NCBI GenBank assembly: GCA_964610205.1
Contig: CAZSVI010000031.1
Location: 1-30,889 of the forward strand
Length of the DNA: 30,889 nucleotides
Origin: CAZSVI01 sp964610205
Lineage (GTDB): Bacteria; Bacillota; Clostridia; DSM-8532
Reading direction: 5' to 3'
A program made the translations under genes and the position numbers. The notes under the pieces were generated by a model. The model saw nothing but the letters and a program-made list of their open reading frames with translations. It did not search any database and was not told the origin of the DNA. Positions 7,407 through 14,515 of the stretch are shown in pieces (the stretch's first letter is position 1; every line of letters begins with the position of its first letter).

Positions 7407-7445
7407 GGTTTCCGGCAAGATAACATAATCTTCCTGCCGGAAACC
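7407..7445 (-). terminator. Stem-loop between binding-protein and permease genes (attenuating terminator)
   Basis: GGTTTCCGGCA (7407-7417) pairs perfectly with TGCCGGAAACC (7435-7445), and inner bases (AGAT/ATCT) can extend the stem imperfectly. It lies 47 bp after the binding-protein stop codon and about 160 bp before the permease start. In this position such hairpins stabilise the upstream message and partly terminate transcription, giving more binding protein than permease. The U-tract in the leftward direction is only moderate. Confidence 0.6.
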
Positions 7446-7491
7446 GTGCCTGCTTGCTTTACAATATACAAAATTGAAACTGCTTTTTTAT

Positions 7492-8856
7492 TTATTTAAG
7501 ATTGAAGGCAGCCGGTGCATACTGTGCAACAGCATCATCCATACGTTTGGCAAACTCCTCCGGGGTAATGGTTCCTAAGGCCAAATTTACAACCTCACGT
7601 TTCAGGACTTCACAAGTCGAGGTATCCACACGGACATCCCAGCAGTATGCAAAGGTATTGATGTTGTTGAAATCGCCATACCACTTTTTAAATAAATCAG
7701 AAAAACCCTCGGTGCTACTGGGTTTAAGACCGGCAAAAAACTTGTTTTCCAAAGCGACATCACCAAAGTTCGTAATAAAGAATTTCACGTAATCCGTCAT
7801 TTGATCACTCATAGAACTCTTAAGCATGGCAATTCCCTTACCGGGATTTCCCCAACAATCAGTAGCAGCGGTTGCATCGTTGGAACTTAAGATAGGAAGA
7901 GGAAAGAATGCAATGTCATCTTTAAGTTCTTGGTTTGTGCAAAAAGCTTGCAATGCTCTTGATGTAGACGTGTAAATCATTGCAGTTCCGCCGCTAAGAA
8001 AATAGTCCATGCTGCCGGTTATATCTACGCCTGCCCAGCCATCCTGAAAATACTTGCCCAACTTTTGGGTGAATATGGCAGCAGCCATGCCAACATCAGA
8101 GTTGAATTTTGTTTTTCCGATCCTTGCATCGTCGATAAATTGATTACCGGTCATACGGAATGGTATCATTGCTGTTAAGCGCAGTAAAGGATAATAGCCT
8201 TCTTTGCTGCAGGCCAATGGTGCAATACCTTGCGCTTTAAGTGCATCGCATACCTTAAAAAAATCATCAAAGGTTTTTGGAGGCTCCACACCCACTTTTT
8301 TAAATATGGATGGATGATACCAGAAATACTCTACATTTGCTCCAAGGCCTAAAAGGTACAAGGTACCATCTTCAAATAGATGATAATTGTGAGCGATAGT
8401 AGTAAGTTTGTCTTCCACTCCCAATTCTTTAATCAGATCACCAAGATTGGTTAATATGCCTTTCTCTCTCAAGCCTAGCATGAAGGTGTCGGGATCCCCG
8501 AAGAACCAATCGGTAAGAGTGTTACTGCTTGCAAGGATCTTAAGCTTCTGGAGATATGCATTGCCATCTGCAATGATTTCCTGTTTAAATTCAAAACCAG
8601 GATGTGTCTCGGCATACTTTTTTGCCAGAGCCTCCATTGTTATTGTGTAAACCGTAGTTGCGTTGTTTGAGTTAAGACAATTAATAACCAGAGGTTTAGC
8701 GGCTGTGGTGGAACTACCTGGGGCCGCCGTAGCAGGAGACGAGCTTGCCGCATTGCTGCCGGTTGGAGTTGACTTGGCACCGGCACAACCGGAAGTAATA
8801 CCAATCAGCATAACAAAACACAGGACGATGCTTACCAGTTTAACAGAATTCTTCAT
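7492..8856 (-). CDS. Sugar-binding lipoprotein of an ABC importer (SBP family 1)
   Basis: The 454-residue precursor starts at ATG 8856 with GGGAGGAT upstream. A lipoprotein signal peptide ends in ITSGC with the lipidated Cys at 24. A Ser/Thr/Ala-rich linker (about 25-55) follows, then an extracytoplasmic sugar-binding fold. Family cues are the N-terminal 'ALAKKYAETHPGFEFKQEI' (MalE/UgpB-like), 'DWFFGDPDTFM', 'GWAGVDITGSMDYFLSGGTA' with 'AMIYTS', and 'ATDCWGNPGKGIAM'. It captures substrate outside the cell for the two permeases downstream. The ligand cannot be read from sequence; the operon suggests an oligosaccharide or glycoside that is then processed oxidatively. Confidence 0.9.
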   Translation of the reverse strand: MKNSVKLVSIVLCFVMLIGITSGCAGAKSTPTGSNAASSSPATAAPGSSTTAAKPLVINCLNSNNATTVYTITMEALAKKYAETHPGFEFKQEIIADGNAYLQKLKILASSNTLTDWFFGDPDTFMLGLREKGILTNLGDLIKELGVEDKLTTIAHNYHLFEDGTLYLLGLGANVEYFWYHPSIFKKVGVEPPKTFDDFFKVCDALKAQGIAPLACSKEGYYPLLRLTAMIPFRMTGNQFIDDARIGKTKFNSDVGMAAAIFTQKLGKYFQDGWAGVDITGSMDYFLSGGTAMIYTSTSRALQAFCTNQELKDDIAFFPLPILSSNDATAATDCWGNPGKGIAMLKSSMSDQMTDYVKFFITNFGDVALENKFFAGLKPSSTEGFSDLFKKWYGDFNNINTFAYCWDVRVDTSTCEVLKREVVNLALGTITPEEFAKRMDDAVAQYAPAAFNLK

Positions 8857-8943
8857 AATTATCCTCCCTTTATACGGTTCTCTTGAAAATCCATAAGGCT
8901 TTCAAGGCTTTTATTTTCAGAGGTAAGTATTTTTTACTTACCC

Positions 8944-9954
8944 CTAAAATTCACTTAACAACACAACCTCATTTTTTTCTGCTGAAACCATGGCTGCTTC
9001 AATAACTGTAATAGCCGACATTATATCAAGTGGATCAATCAAAATCTTTTTTACGTTTGTTATTACATCAAAAAGATTATTATAGAAACAATATTCCAGT
9101 GGCTTTATTATATCAACATTCTGCTCTTTTCCATCCAATATAACAGTGGTTTTACCCTCATGCCTCATCGCTTCTCCCTCATACTTAATCATTCCTTTTT
9201 CTCCCTGGACGGAAAGCAGTTTATGGTCCTGGGACGATACATAGCATATTTCGATTTGACCGGCAGCGCCATCCTCAAACTTGATTATGGTATTGGAATA
9301 ACTGTCTCCGCTGAATTCCCACCTTTTGGTATTCATGACTGAATAAACACTAACTGGTTTTGAATTGTGCATATTCAATATCAGGTCAACAAGGTGAGGA
9401 CCCCATGACAAGATAGTACCGCCCCCGTATTCTTTTTTACATTCCCAGTTTTGAATATAGTCGGGAGAACCTTTGTAACCTCCCCAACTGCTCATTACTT
9501 TTGCTGAATAGAGATAAGGTTTGCCTATAATACCATCGCTAAGTAACTTATGTAAAGTATTATATTGAAAAAAACCGCTAAACCTATGATTATGATTGAC
9601 AGTTAAAATCTTGCCGGATTTTTGGGAAGCATCAATCATCATTTTACAATCTTGCGAAGTTAAAGCCATAGGTTTTTCGACCAGTACATGTTTGCCTGAC
9701 TTTAGTGCCAATATGGCATGTTCACAATGAAAAGCAGGAGGAGTCAATACCAATATTAGATCAATAGATTGATTTTCCAACATCTCATTATAGCATTTGT
9801 AAGAACTTGCATTTAGTGAATCGGCAACTTCTTTTGTTCGCCTTTCGGAATTATCATAAACAGCTATGATTTTGAACTTATCATTGATTGCATTAATTGT
9901 CGGAAGATGATAGTTTAATACTCTGCCAAGGCCAATTATACCGATATTTACCAT
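8944..9954 (-). CDS. Classical Gfo/Idh/MocA-family NAD(P)-dependent sugar dehydrogenase
   Basis: The 336-residue protein starts at ATG 9954 with AAAGGAGGT upstream. Its N-terminal Rossmann domain has VNIGIIGLGRVLNYHLP (a G-x-G-x-x variant). The catalytic block GKHVLVEKPMALT carries the E-K-P lysine, unlike the other two members of the operon. GGGTILSWGPHLVDLIL (about 183-199) supplies the His of the C-terminal substrate domain. Such proteins oxidise or reduce hydroxyl groups of sugars, inositols or amino-sugars. Together with the TIM barrel just upstream and two GH109-like paralogs, it probably interconverts a keto-sugar with the corresponding alcohol. Substrate unknown. Confidence 0.85.
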   Translation of the reverse strand: MVNIGIIGLGRVLNYHLPTINAINDKFKIIAVYDNSERRTKEVADSLNASSYKCYNEMLENQSIDLILVLTPPAFHCEHAILALKSGKHVLVEKPMALTSQDCKMMIDASQKSGKILTVNHNHRFSGFFQYNTLHKLLSDGIIGKPYLYSAKVMSSWGGYKGSPDYIQNWECKKEYGGGTILSWGPHLVDLILNMHNSKPVSVYSVMNTKRWEFSGDSYSNTIIKFEDGAAGQIEICYVSSQDHKLLSVQGEKGMIKYEGEAMRHEGKTTVILDGKEQNVDIIKPLEYCFYNNLFDVITNVKKILIDPLDIMSAITVIEAAMVSAEKNEVVLLSEF

Positions 9955-10000
9955 TGAAATGACCTCCTTTCCAGAAGCTCTTTATAATTTGCCACATCTT

Positions 10001-10774
10001 TCAACCCAAAACGGATTTTAAATATTCATAGCTTTCTTTCACGCTTTCAAATGGATCTTTATTGCAAAAATCCTGCTCTACTATATACCACTCAACACCT
10101 GATTCCTCTGCACTTTTAAAAACGCTTTCCCAATTAATATTGCCATTGCCAACCTCCGAAAATACTTGATTTGATTTTCCATTAACAATTTCAATGACCA
10201 TATCCTTTAAATGAATAATTGGAATCCTGTTCTTAAGTTTTTCAATCCACGCTGCGGGATCACCTCCTCCATGCTGGATCCAATACGTATCAATTTCTGC
10301 TAAAATATTGGATTTCCCGGTTTTTTCATAAAAAATATCCAATATGGGCCTATTATCTTGTTTTATAAGTTCAAAGCTGTGATTATGATACGCAAAGAAA
10401 CAACCAGATCCTTTTAGTTTTTCACCTATCCCGGATATAATTTCTATATATCCGTTAACTCCATCAGCATATGCATTCTTATCTCCTGTATATGAGCCGG
10501 TAATATACTTGCAGTTTAGCAACCTGCATTCTTCCAATACCCTCTCAAGATCATTCTGCAATCTGCTTAAAGGTACATCCATTCCACAAACCGTTATGTT
10601 CAGGTCGTCTATCATTTTTTTAAGATCATATATATTAATCGGATGGACATGAAGTTGGATTGTTTCATATCCGATATTGCGGACTTTTGTCAATGTTCTT
10701 ATCGCATCGTCATTTGTTTTGAAATAATCCCTGAGTGTATAGATCTGTAATCCTACGTTACTGATATCCAGCAT
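10001..10774 (-). CDS. Xylose-isomerase-like TIM-barrel sugar isomerase/epimerase
   Basis: The 257-residue protein starts at ATG 10774 with GGAGGG upstream, 16 bp after the preceding stop codon. It is a single (beta/alpha)8 domain of the AP-endonuclease-2 / xylose isomerase-like family. Visible metal-site motifs are YHNHSFE (129-135), AEIDTYW (159-165), IHLKD (187-191), EVGNGNINW (207-215) and VEQD (232-235). Members isomerise or epimerise keto-sugars, dehydrate inosose, or eliminate aglycones from 3-keto-glycosides (the C-glycoside-cleaving DgpC/CarC type has this fold). Being beside three Gfo/Idh/MocA proteins, it most likely acts on a keto-sugar made by one of them. The exact reaction is not readable. 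Confidence 0.8.
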   Translation of the reverse strand: MLDISNVGLQIYTLRDYFKTNDDAIRTLTKVRNIGYETIQLHVHPINIYDLKKMIDDLNITVCGMDVPLSRLQNDLERVLEECRLLNCKYITGSYTGDKNAYADGVNGYIEIISGIGEKLKGSGCFFAYHNHSFELIKQDNRPILDIFYEKTGKSNILAEIDTYWIQHGGGDPAAWIEKLKNRIPIIHLKDMVIEIVNGKSNQVFSEVGNGNINWESVFKSAEESGVEWYIVEQDFCNKDPFESVKESYEYLKSVLG

Positions 10775-10790
10775 TGATAATCCCTCCTAT

Positions 10791-11912
10791 CTATTTTTCA
10801 AGCGTCCAGTTAGGAAGTTTTATTATTTGACTGCCTCTTAATGCCGATTCATGGGAAAGAATGCCACTGCAAGTAATATTGGATGCTTTAACGGCATTGG
10901 GATATGGGTCTCTTCCTTCAACCAACGCTGAAAGAAATTCATGCGCCAAATGCGGATGTGAACCGCCGTGCCCGCCGCCTTGTATAAATGAAAGGTGTTG
11001 GTTATCGTCATTATTATATACGCCTTTTTTAGTAAATTCCCTTATCTCTTCAGGCAGCAAGTGCGCATAATCAGGCACTTCAACATAGGAGGCTTCCTCT
11101 CCGCTAAACATAACATGTTTCTGCCCGGCAACCTGCGTCCATTCAAAGCTTCTTTTTGATGCATATACATCAAAGCTTTCCCTGTATTGTCTTGATACAT
11201 CGAATAATGAGCGGGTTACTTCCGCAGCCAAATCGGAATCTTTGAACTTTATATGGGTAGTTTCTATAGCAAATGGGGACCCATATTTCCCATGCATTCT
11301 TTTTGCAATGGTTCCTGATCCCAAACAGGATACATATTCAGCTTCGTTGTTTCCCAAAGACAGTACCGGCGAGATGGCATGTGTCGCATTAATCAGCGGC
11401 GGAAAACCTTCCCAATATTCCGCCCATCCCGTCATATCCTGCTGATGGGAACCTCTTAGGAATTGCAGTTTCCCTAACTCGCCATTTTTATATAATTCTT
11501 TAAGGAAAAGGTATTCTCTGCTGTAAACAACAGTTTCCATCATCATATATTGTTTTCCGGTTTGTTTTTGAGCATCCACAATGCGTTTGCAATCGTCGAC
11601 CGAAAGCGCCATTGGTATGGTGCATGCAACATGTTTGCCTGCTTTTAAACCATTTACACTCATATCGGTATGTAAATAAGGCGGAGTATTGATATGTATA
11701 ATATCGATCTCATCATCACGTAGAAGCTCTTCGAAATCAGTATATAATTTTTTTATACCCCATATTTCTCCCAATCTGTTTAAATTCTTCTCATTGCGCT
11801 GGCATATTGCTACAAGATTGGAATTCGGGTGCCTTTGATAAATAGGAATAAATTCCGCACCAAAACTTAGTCCTATAATTGCAACATTAAAAATTTTCTT
11901 TTTATTTAGCGT
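10791..11912 (-). CDS. Gfo/Idh/MocA-family protein, GH109-like clade (copy 1), apparent ACG start
   Basis: First gene of the operon. The first in-frame ATG/GTG/TTG (TTG at 11774) would discard the start of the Rossmann fold. The same frame continues upstream through KIFNVAIIGLSFGAEFIP, which matches the start of the paralog at 4276-5454. It reaches ACG at 11912-11910, exactly eight bases after AAGGAGG (11927-11921), and no canonical start lies between. I therefore annotate 373 residues initiated at ACG. The E-K-P lysine is replaced (ACTIPMALS), and ATHAISP and GGGHGGSHPH are present as in GH109-like proteins. The product probably binds NAD and acts on a glycoside. Either translation is weak or the start codon has mutated. 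Confidence 0.7.
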   Translation of the reverse strand, partial: TLNKKKIFNVAIIGLSFGAEFIPIYQRHPNSNLVAICQRNEKNLNRLGEIWGIKKLYTDFEELLRDDEIDIIHINTPPYLHTDMSVNGLKAGKHVACTIPMALSVDDCKRIVDAQKQTGKQYMMMETVVYSREYLFLKELYKNGELGKLQFLRGSHQQDMTGWAEYWEGFPPLINATHAISPVLSLGNNEAEYVSCLGSGTIAKRMHGKYGSPFAIETTHIKFKDSDLAAEVTRSLFDVSRQYRESFDVYASKRSFEWTQVAGQKHVMFSGEEASYVEVPDYAHLLPEEIREFTKKGVYNNDDNQHLSFIQGGGHGGSHPHLAHEFLSALVEGRDPYPNAVKASNITCSGILSHESALRGSQIIKLPNWTLEK

Positions 11913-12215
11913 ATTAATCTCCTCCTTTGAAGAAAATAGTATATTCTATACTAATATATAATTTTTGCAATTTCGTATATTTCCATTGAAACAAAGAACT
12001 TGATTAGTCCACTAACCAATGTTATATTTATATTGGACATTTGTTTGTGACCTCGTTGTTAATTTATGTTTACATGTTTTTTGTCCAATTTTAATAGATT
12101 TTATGACCAATTAAGTAACATTTTCTCGCTTAGATAAACACATATAACTCTATGATCAGAGTATACTATTAAGTAAAATATAAAAATAGGTTTATTAAGA
12201 AGGATTTTTGTACAT
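11913..12215. promoter_or_regulatory. Divergent control region between the sugar operon and its PAS-AraC regulator
   Basis: This AT-rich region holds AAGGAGG (11927-11921) for the leftward operon. A possible leftward promoter has a TTGCAA -35 (11970-11965) and a TAGAAT -10 (11948-11943) with 16 bp spacing. A widely spaced inverted repeat, ATTGGACA (12032-12039) and TGTCCAAT (12082-12089), could be an activator site. These are sequence-level candidates only. The divergent arrangement itself supports local control by the regulator. Confidence 0.4.
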
Positions 12216-13001
12216 ATGCGACAGGATAATATATCCAATATGAATATGAATATGAATAAACTATTAAGGATGGATTTTTTCACCAAAATTGACGTTGATA
12301 CGTTATTAACGATTTTTGATTGTTTTAATGATATATGTTTTTTTATCAAAGATACGGAAGGTCGCTTAATTGCCGCAAATACGCAATTGCTGAAAAGATA
12401 CGGTTTAACCAATGAATCGGATATCATTGGTAAAACAGATTTTGATTTTGTACCACGTAGTCTTGCTGAAAAATATAAAAAAGATGATATAAAAATATTG
12501 GATTCAAAAACAACTATATTAAATATTTTAGAATTGGCTTTAAATCCTGTGGGAATACCAGGTTGGTTTATAACCAATAAATTCCCTGTTATTGCCAAAG
12601 ATAAAAGTATTATTGGTATTATGGGTACTATCAGCAAATTAAATAATGGACAAATAGCAAATGATACGAACAATTTATTTTACAACATATTAAAATACAT
12701 CGATAATAATTTTAACAAAAAGCTTTCGGTTGAAAAACTTGCTCATTATTTTAATGTATCAACAAGGAGCATTGAACGATATTTCAATCAGTATTTAAAC
12801 ATTTCTCCAGAACTGTTTATTATTAAAACACGAATATTTAAGTCGTGTGATTATCTTAGAAAAGGAATTAATATATCAATAGTAGCTGCAGAGTGTGGTT
12901 TTTATGATCAGAGTTCATTTACAAAACATTTTAAAAAGCATATGGGGCTAACCCCTCTGCAATATGTAAAAAAATATATCGATATAAACTTGAATTTATA
13001 G
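12216..13001 (+). CDS. PAS domain-AraC family transcriptional regulator
   Basis: This 261-residue protein is divergent from the sugar operon. Residues about 25-125 form a PAS fold (FDCFNDICFFIKDTEGRLIAA, YGLTNESDIIGKTDFDFVPR) instead of the cupin or periplasmic-binding sensor usual in AraC proteins. Residues about 160-255 are an AraC/XylS double helix-turn-helix (KLSVEKLAHYFNVSTRSIER; ISIVAAECGFYDQSSFTKHF; GLTPLQYVKKY). It probably activates the operon at 4276-11912 in response to a ligand or signal sensed by the PAS domain. The N-terminus has a NMNMNMN run from a tandem six-base repeat (12237-12257). The ATG at 12216 has an AAGAAGGA site at a long 11-base spacing, so a slightly later start is possible. 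Confidence 0.8.
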   Translation: MRQDNISNMNMNMNKLLRMDFFTKIDVDTLLTIFDCFNDICFFIKDTEGRLIAANTQLLKRYGLTNESDIIGKTDFDFVPRSLAEKYKKDDIKILDSKTTILNILELALNPVGIPGWFITNKFPVIAKDKSIIGIMGTISKLNNGQIANDTNNLFYNILKYIDNNFNKKLSVEKLAHYFNVSTRSIERYFNQYLNISPELFIIKTRIFKSCDYLRKGINISIVAAECGFYDQSSFTKHFKKHMGLTPLQYVKKYIDINLNL

Positions 13002-13144
13002 CCGTAAATACTCAGGTCATTGATTATACTACGGTAACATAATAATTGAGATTTTGATACGATCTAGAAAATCCGTAGTCAATTTTGAATTGCATTACCT
13101 CCAGTAAATCCGTCACGTGAATATGGTCTGCTGATTTACTCAAA

Positions 13145-13272
13145 TTCCCTGAACCCCATCTTCAGCCAGGCATCCCGGGTAATGGTGTTCTGCGCCTTCA
13201 GTCCGCTGGCTCGCTGAAAGGTAAACAGCCGGGTGATTGTGGTAAGTGCTGTTAAAAAGTTTTTTTCAGTCC
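13145..13272 (-). pseudogene. Coding-like remnant of unknown origin
   Basis: Read leftwards, an open stretch gives LTALTTITRLFTFQRASGL then KAQNTITRDAWLKMGFREFE and a stop. It has no start codon or ribosome binding site, and its composition is less AT-rich than its surroundings. It looks like the C-terminal end of a gene otherwise lost. I do not recognise the family. It lies downstream of the URO-D-like gene in the same direction. Confidence 0.25.
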
Positions 13273-13277
13273 TTTTG

Positions 13278-14354
13278 TCACACGGAATGATAACTCCCAA
13301 GCTTCATGGCTAGTTCGATTATTTGCTTAAAGTCGTCCAAACTTACAGTATTGGGTATGGAATGGTCAGAAGAAAAAATGTACCCGCCGGATTCTTTCAT
13401 TACCGGCAGTACTCTTTTCATTTCTGTTTCAATGGCTTCCTTATCATTCCACAGTACGGCATTAATACCCCCGTGGAGTACCAGATTATTCCCATACATC
13501 TTCTTGATTTTTACAGGATCCATTCCCGCCTTTACCTCCAAAGGATTCAAAGCATCCAGACCAATTTCCACAAGCTCGGGTATAAACGGATTTATATTAC
13601 CGCATGAGTGAAGATGGGTTTTTGCATTTTTGGCGTGTGCCCAGTCTATAGCTTTTTTGTGCACAGGCTTCAATAACTCCCTGTAAGTATTAACTGAAAA
13701 AAACTGTCTGTGCTTATATCCCATATCATCAGGCCACCGGACGCTGTCAAACTCATATCCGGCATCCCAGACCATGTCTAAAAGAGAAATATTTACGTCA
13801 AGAAAATGGTTGAACATATCAATACACCATTCTGGATTTTCAATCAGGGCAATAAGAAATCTTTCGGTTCCGACAGTCCAGGAGTGGGTGACATCAAATC
13901 CGAACCACAGTCCAGCTTCTATCCAGCATCCCTCTTTTCGCCATAATTTATAATTTTTTCTAAGATAATCCCAGTTAATTCTGTCTTTTGAAGGTTTCAT
14001 GCGCTTTTTAGCTTCGTTCCATTTTTCAGGAGCTGTAATTAAAAAATCAATAAACTCCGGAGTAGAATCATCCTGCTTCCAGCTTTTTAAGGTTGCTCCC
14101 CACTTGGTGGTATAAATGATATGTTCATTCGTTTCTTCAAGAACCTTCTCTTCATACCGGGGTGAGTTATCAACACTGATATGAACTATTTTATCTAGAT
14201 CAAAATAGTCTGTGTAATCAATATTCTCCGGCATGCCTTCCTGATGCCACCGATTGATGGTTCCCTTCCATGCGCTGTCATAGATGGGTACTCTGTCAGC
14301 CTCCTTATGCTGAAACATCCTTTCAAATCGCTCGTGCGTTGTCATCTTTTTCAT
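13278..14354 (-). CDS. Uroporphyrinogen-decarboxylase-family protein (corrinoid methyltransferase-like)
   Basis: The start is placed at ATG 14354 (MKKMTTHERFERMF) because AGGAGG lies seven bases before it; a longer frame to 14372 precedes that site. The 358-residue product is a single URO-D/MtaA-like TIM barrel. It has 'RF.RMFQHKEADRVPI' at the N-terminus, 'SVRWPDDMGYK' mid-protein, and HLHSCGNINPFIPELVEIGL with 'DALNPLEVKAGMDP' near the C-terminus. The His-x-Cys of HSCG is the zinc-ligand pair of methyltransferase members. True HemE is unlikely, because no heme genes are adjacent and the C-terminal motif is methyltransferase-like. No corrinoid protein is nearby. It is divergent from an AraC regulator. 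Substrate unknown; possibly demethylation of a plant-derived compound. Confidence 0.75.
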   Translation of the reverse strand: MKKMTTHERFERMFQHKEADRVPIYDSAWKGTINRWHQEGMPENIDYTDYFDLDKIVHISVDNSPRYEEKVLEETNEHIIYTTKWGATLKSWKQDDSTPEFIDFLITAPEKWNEAKKRMKPSKDRINWDYLRKNYKLWRKEGCWIEAGLWFGFDVTHSWTVGTERFLIALIENPEWCIDMFNHFLDVNISLLDMVWDAGYEFDSVRWPDDMGYKHRQFFSVNTYRELLKPVHKKAIDWAHAKNAKTHLHSCGNINPFIPELVEIGLDALNPLEVKAGMDPVKIKKMYGNNLVLHGGINAVLWNDKEAIETEMKRVLPVMKESGGYIFSSDHSIPNTVSLDDFKQIIELAMKLGSYHSV

Positions 14355-14386
14355 GTTAATTCCTCCTGACATTTTAGACGGTTGAG

Positions 14387-14413
14387 AGTTTATACCCAGT
14401 CAAAGTATAAACT
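14387..14413. promoter_or_regulatory. Perfect inverted repeat in the URO-D / AraC divergent intergenic region (candidate operator)
   Basis: AGTTTATAC (14387-14395) and GTATAAACT (14405-14413) are exact inverted copies separated by nine bases. The site lies 33 bp upstream of the leftward URO-D-like start codon and about 100 bp upstream of the rightward AraC gene. It is a plausible operator, though each arm also resembles a -10 box. Confidence 0.5.
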
Positions 14414-14515
14414 TTTTACTGTTTTTTGTATTTACACAGATTTATGCTTACAGGGTACATTTTTATGTTTTTTTCATTTTAATTTGTGATAAAATGGTTT
14501 TGAGGAGAGTCGATT

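Noticed and set aside
10791..11774. Taking the TTG at 11774 as the start of the first operon gene
   Set aside because: It removes the beginning of the Rossmann fold and has no ribosome binding site, while in-frame homologous sequence continues to 11912.
13278..14354. Calling the URO-D-family protein HemE
   Set aside because: No heme genes are nearby, a dedicated AraC regulator is divergent, and the HSCG zinc-type motif fits the methyltransferase branch.
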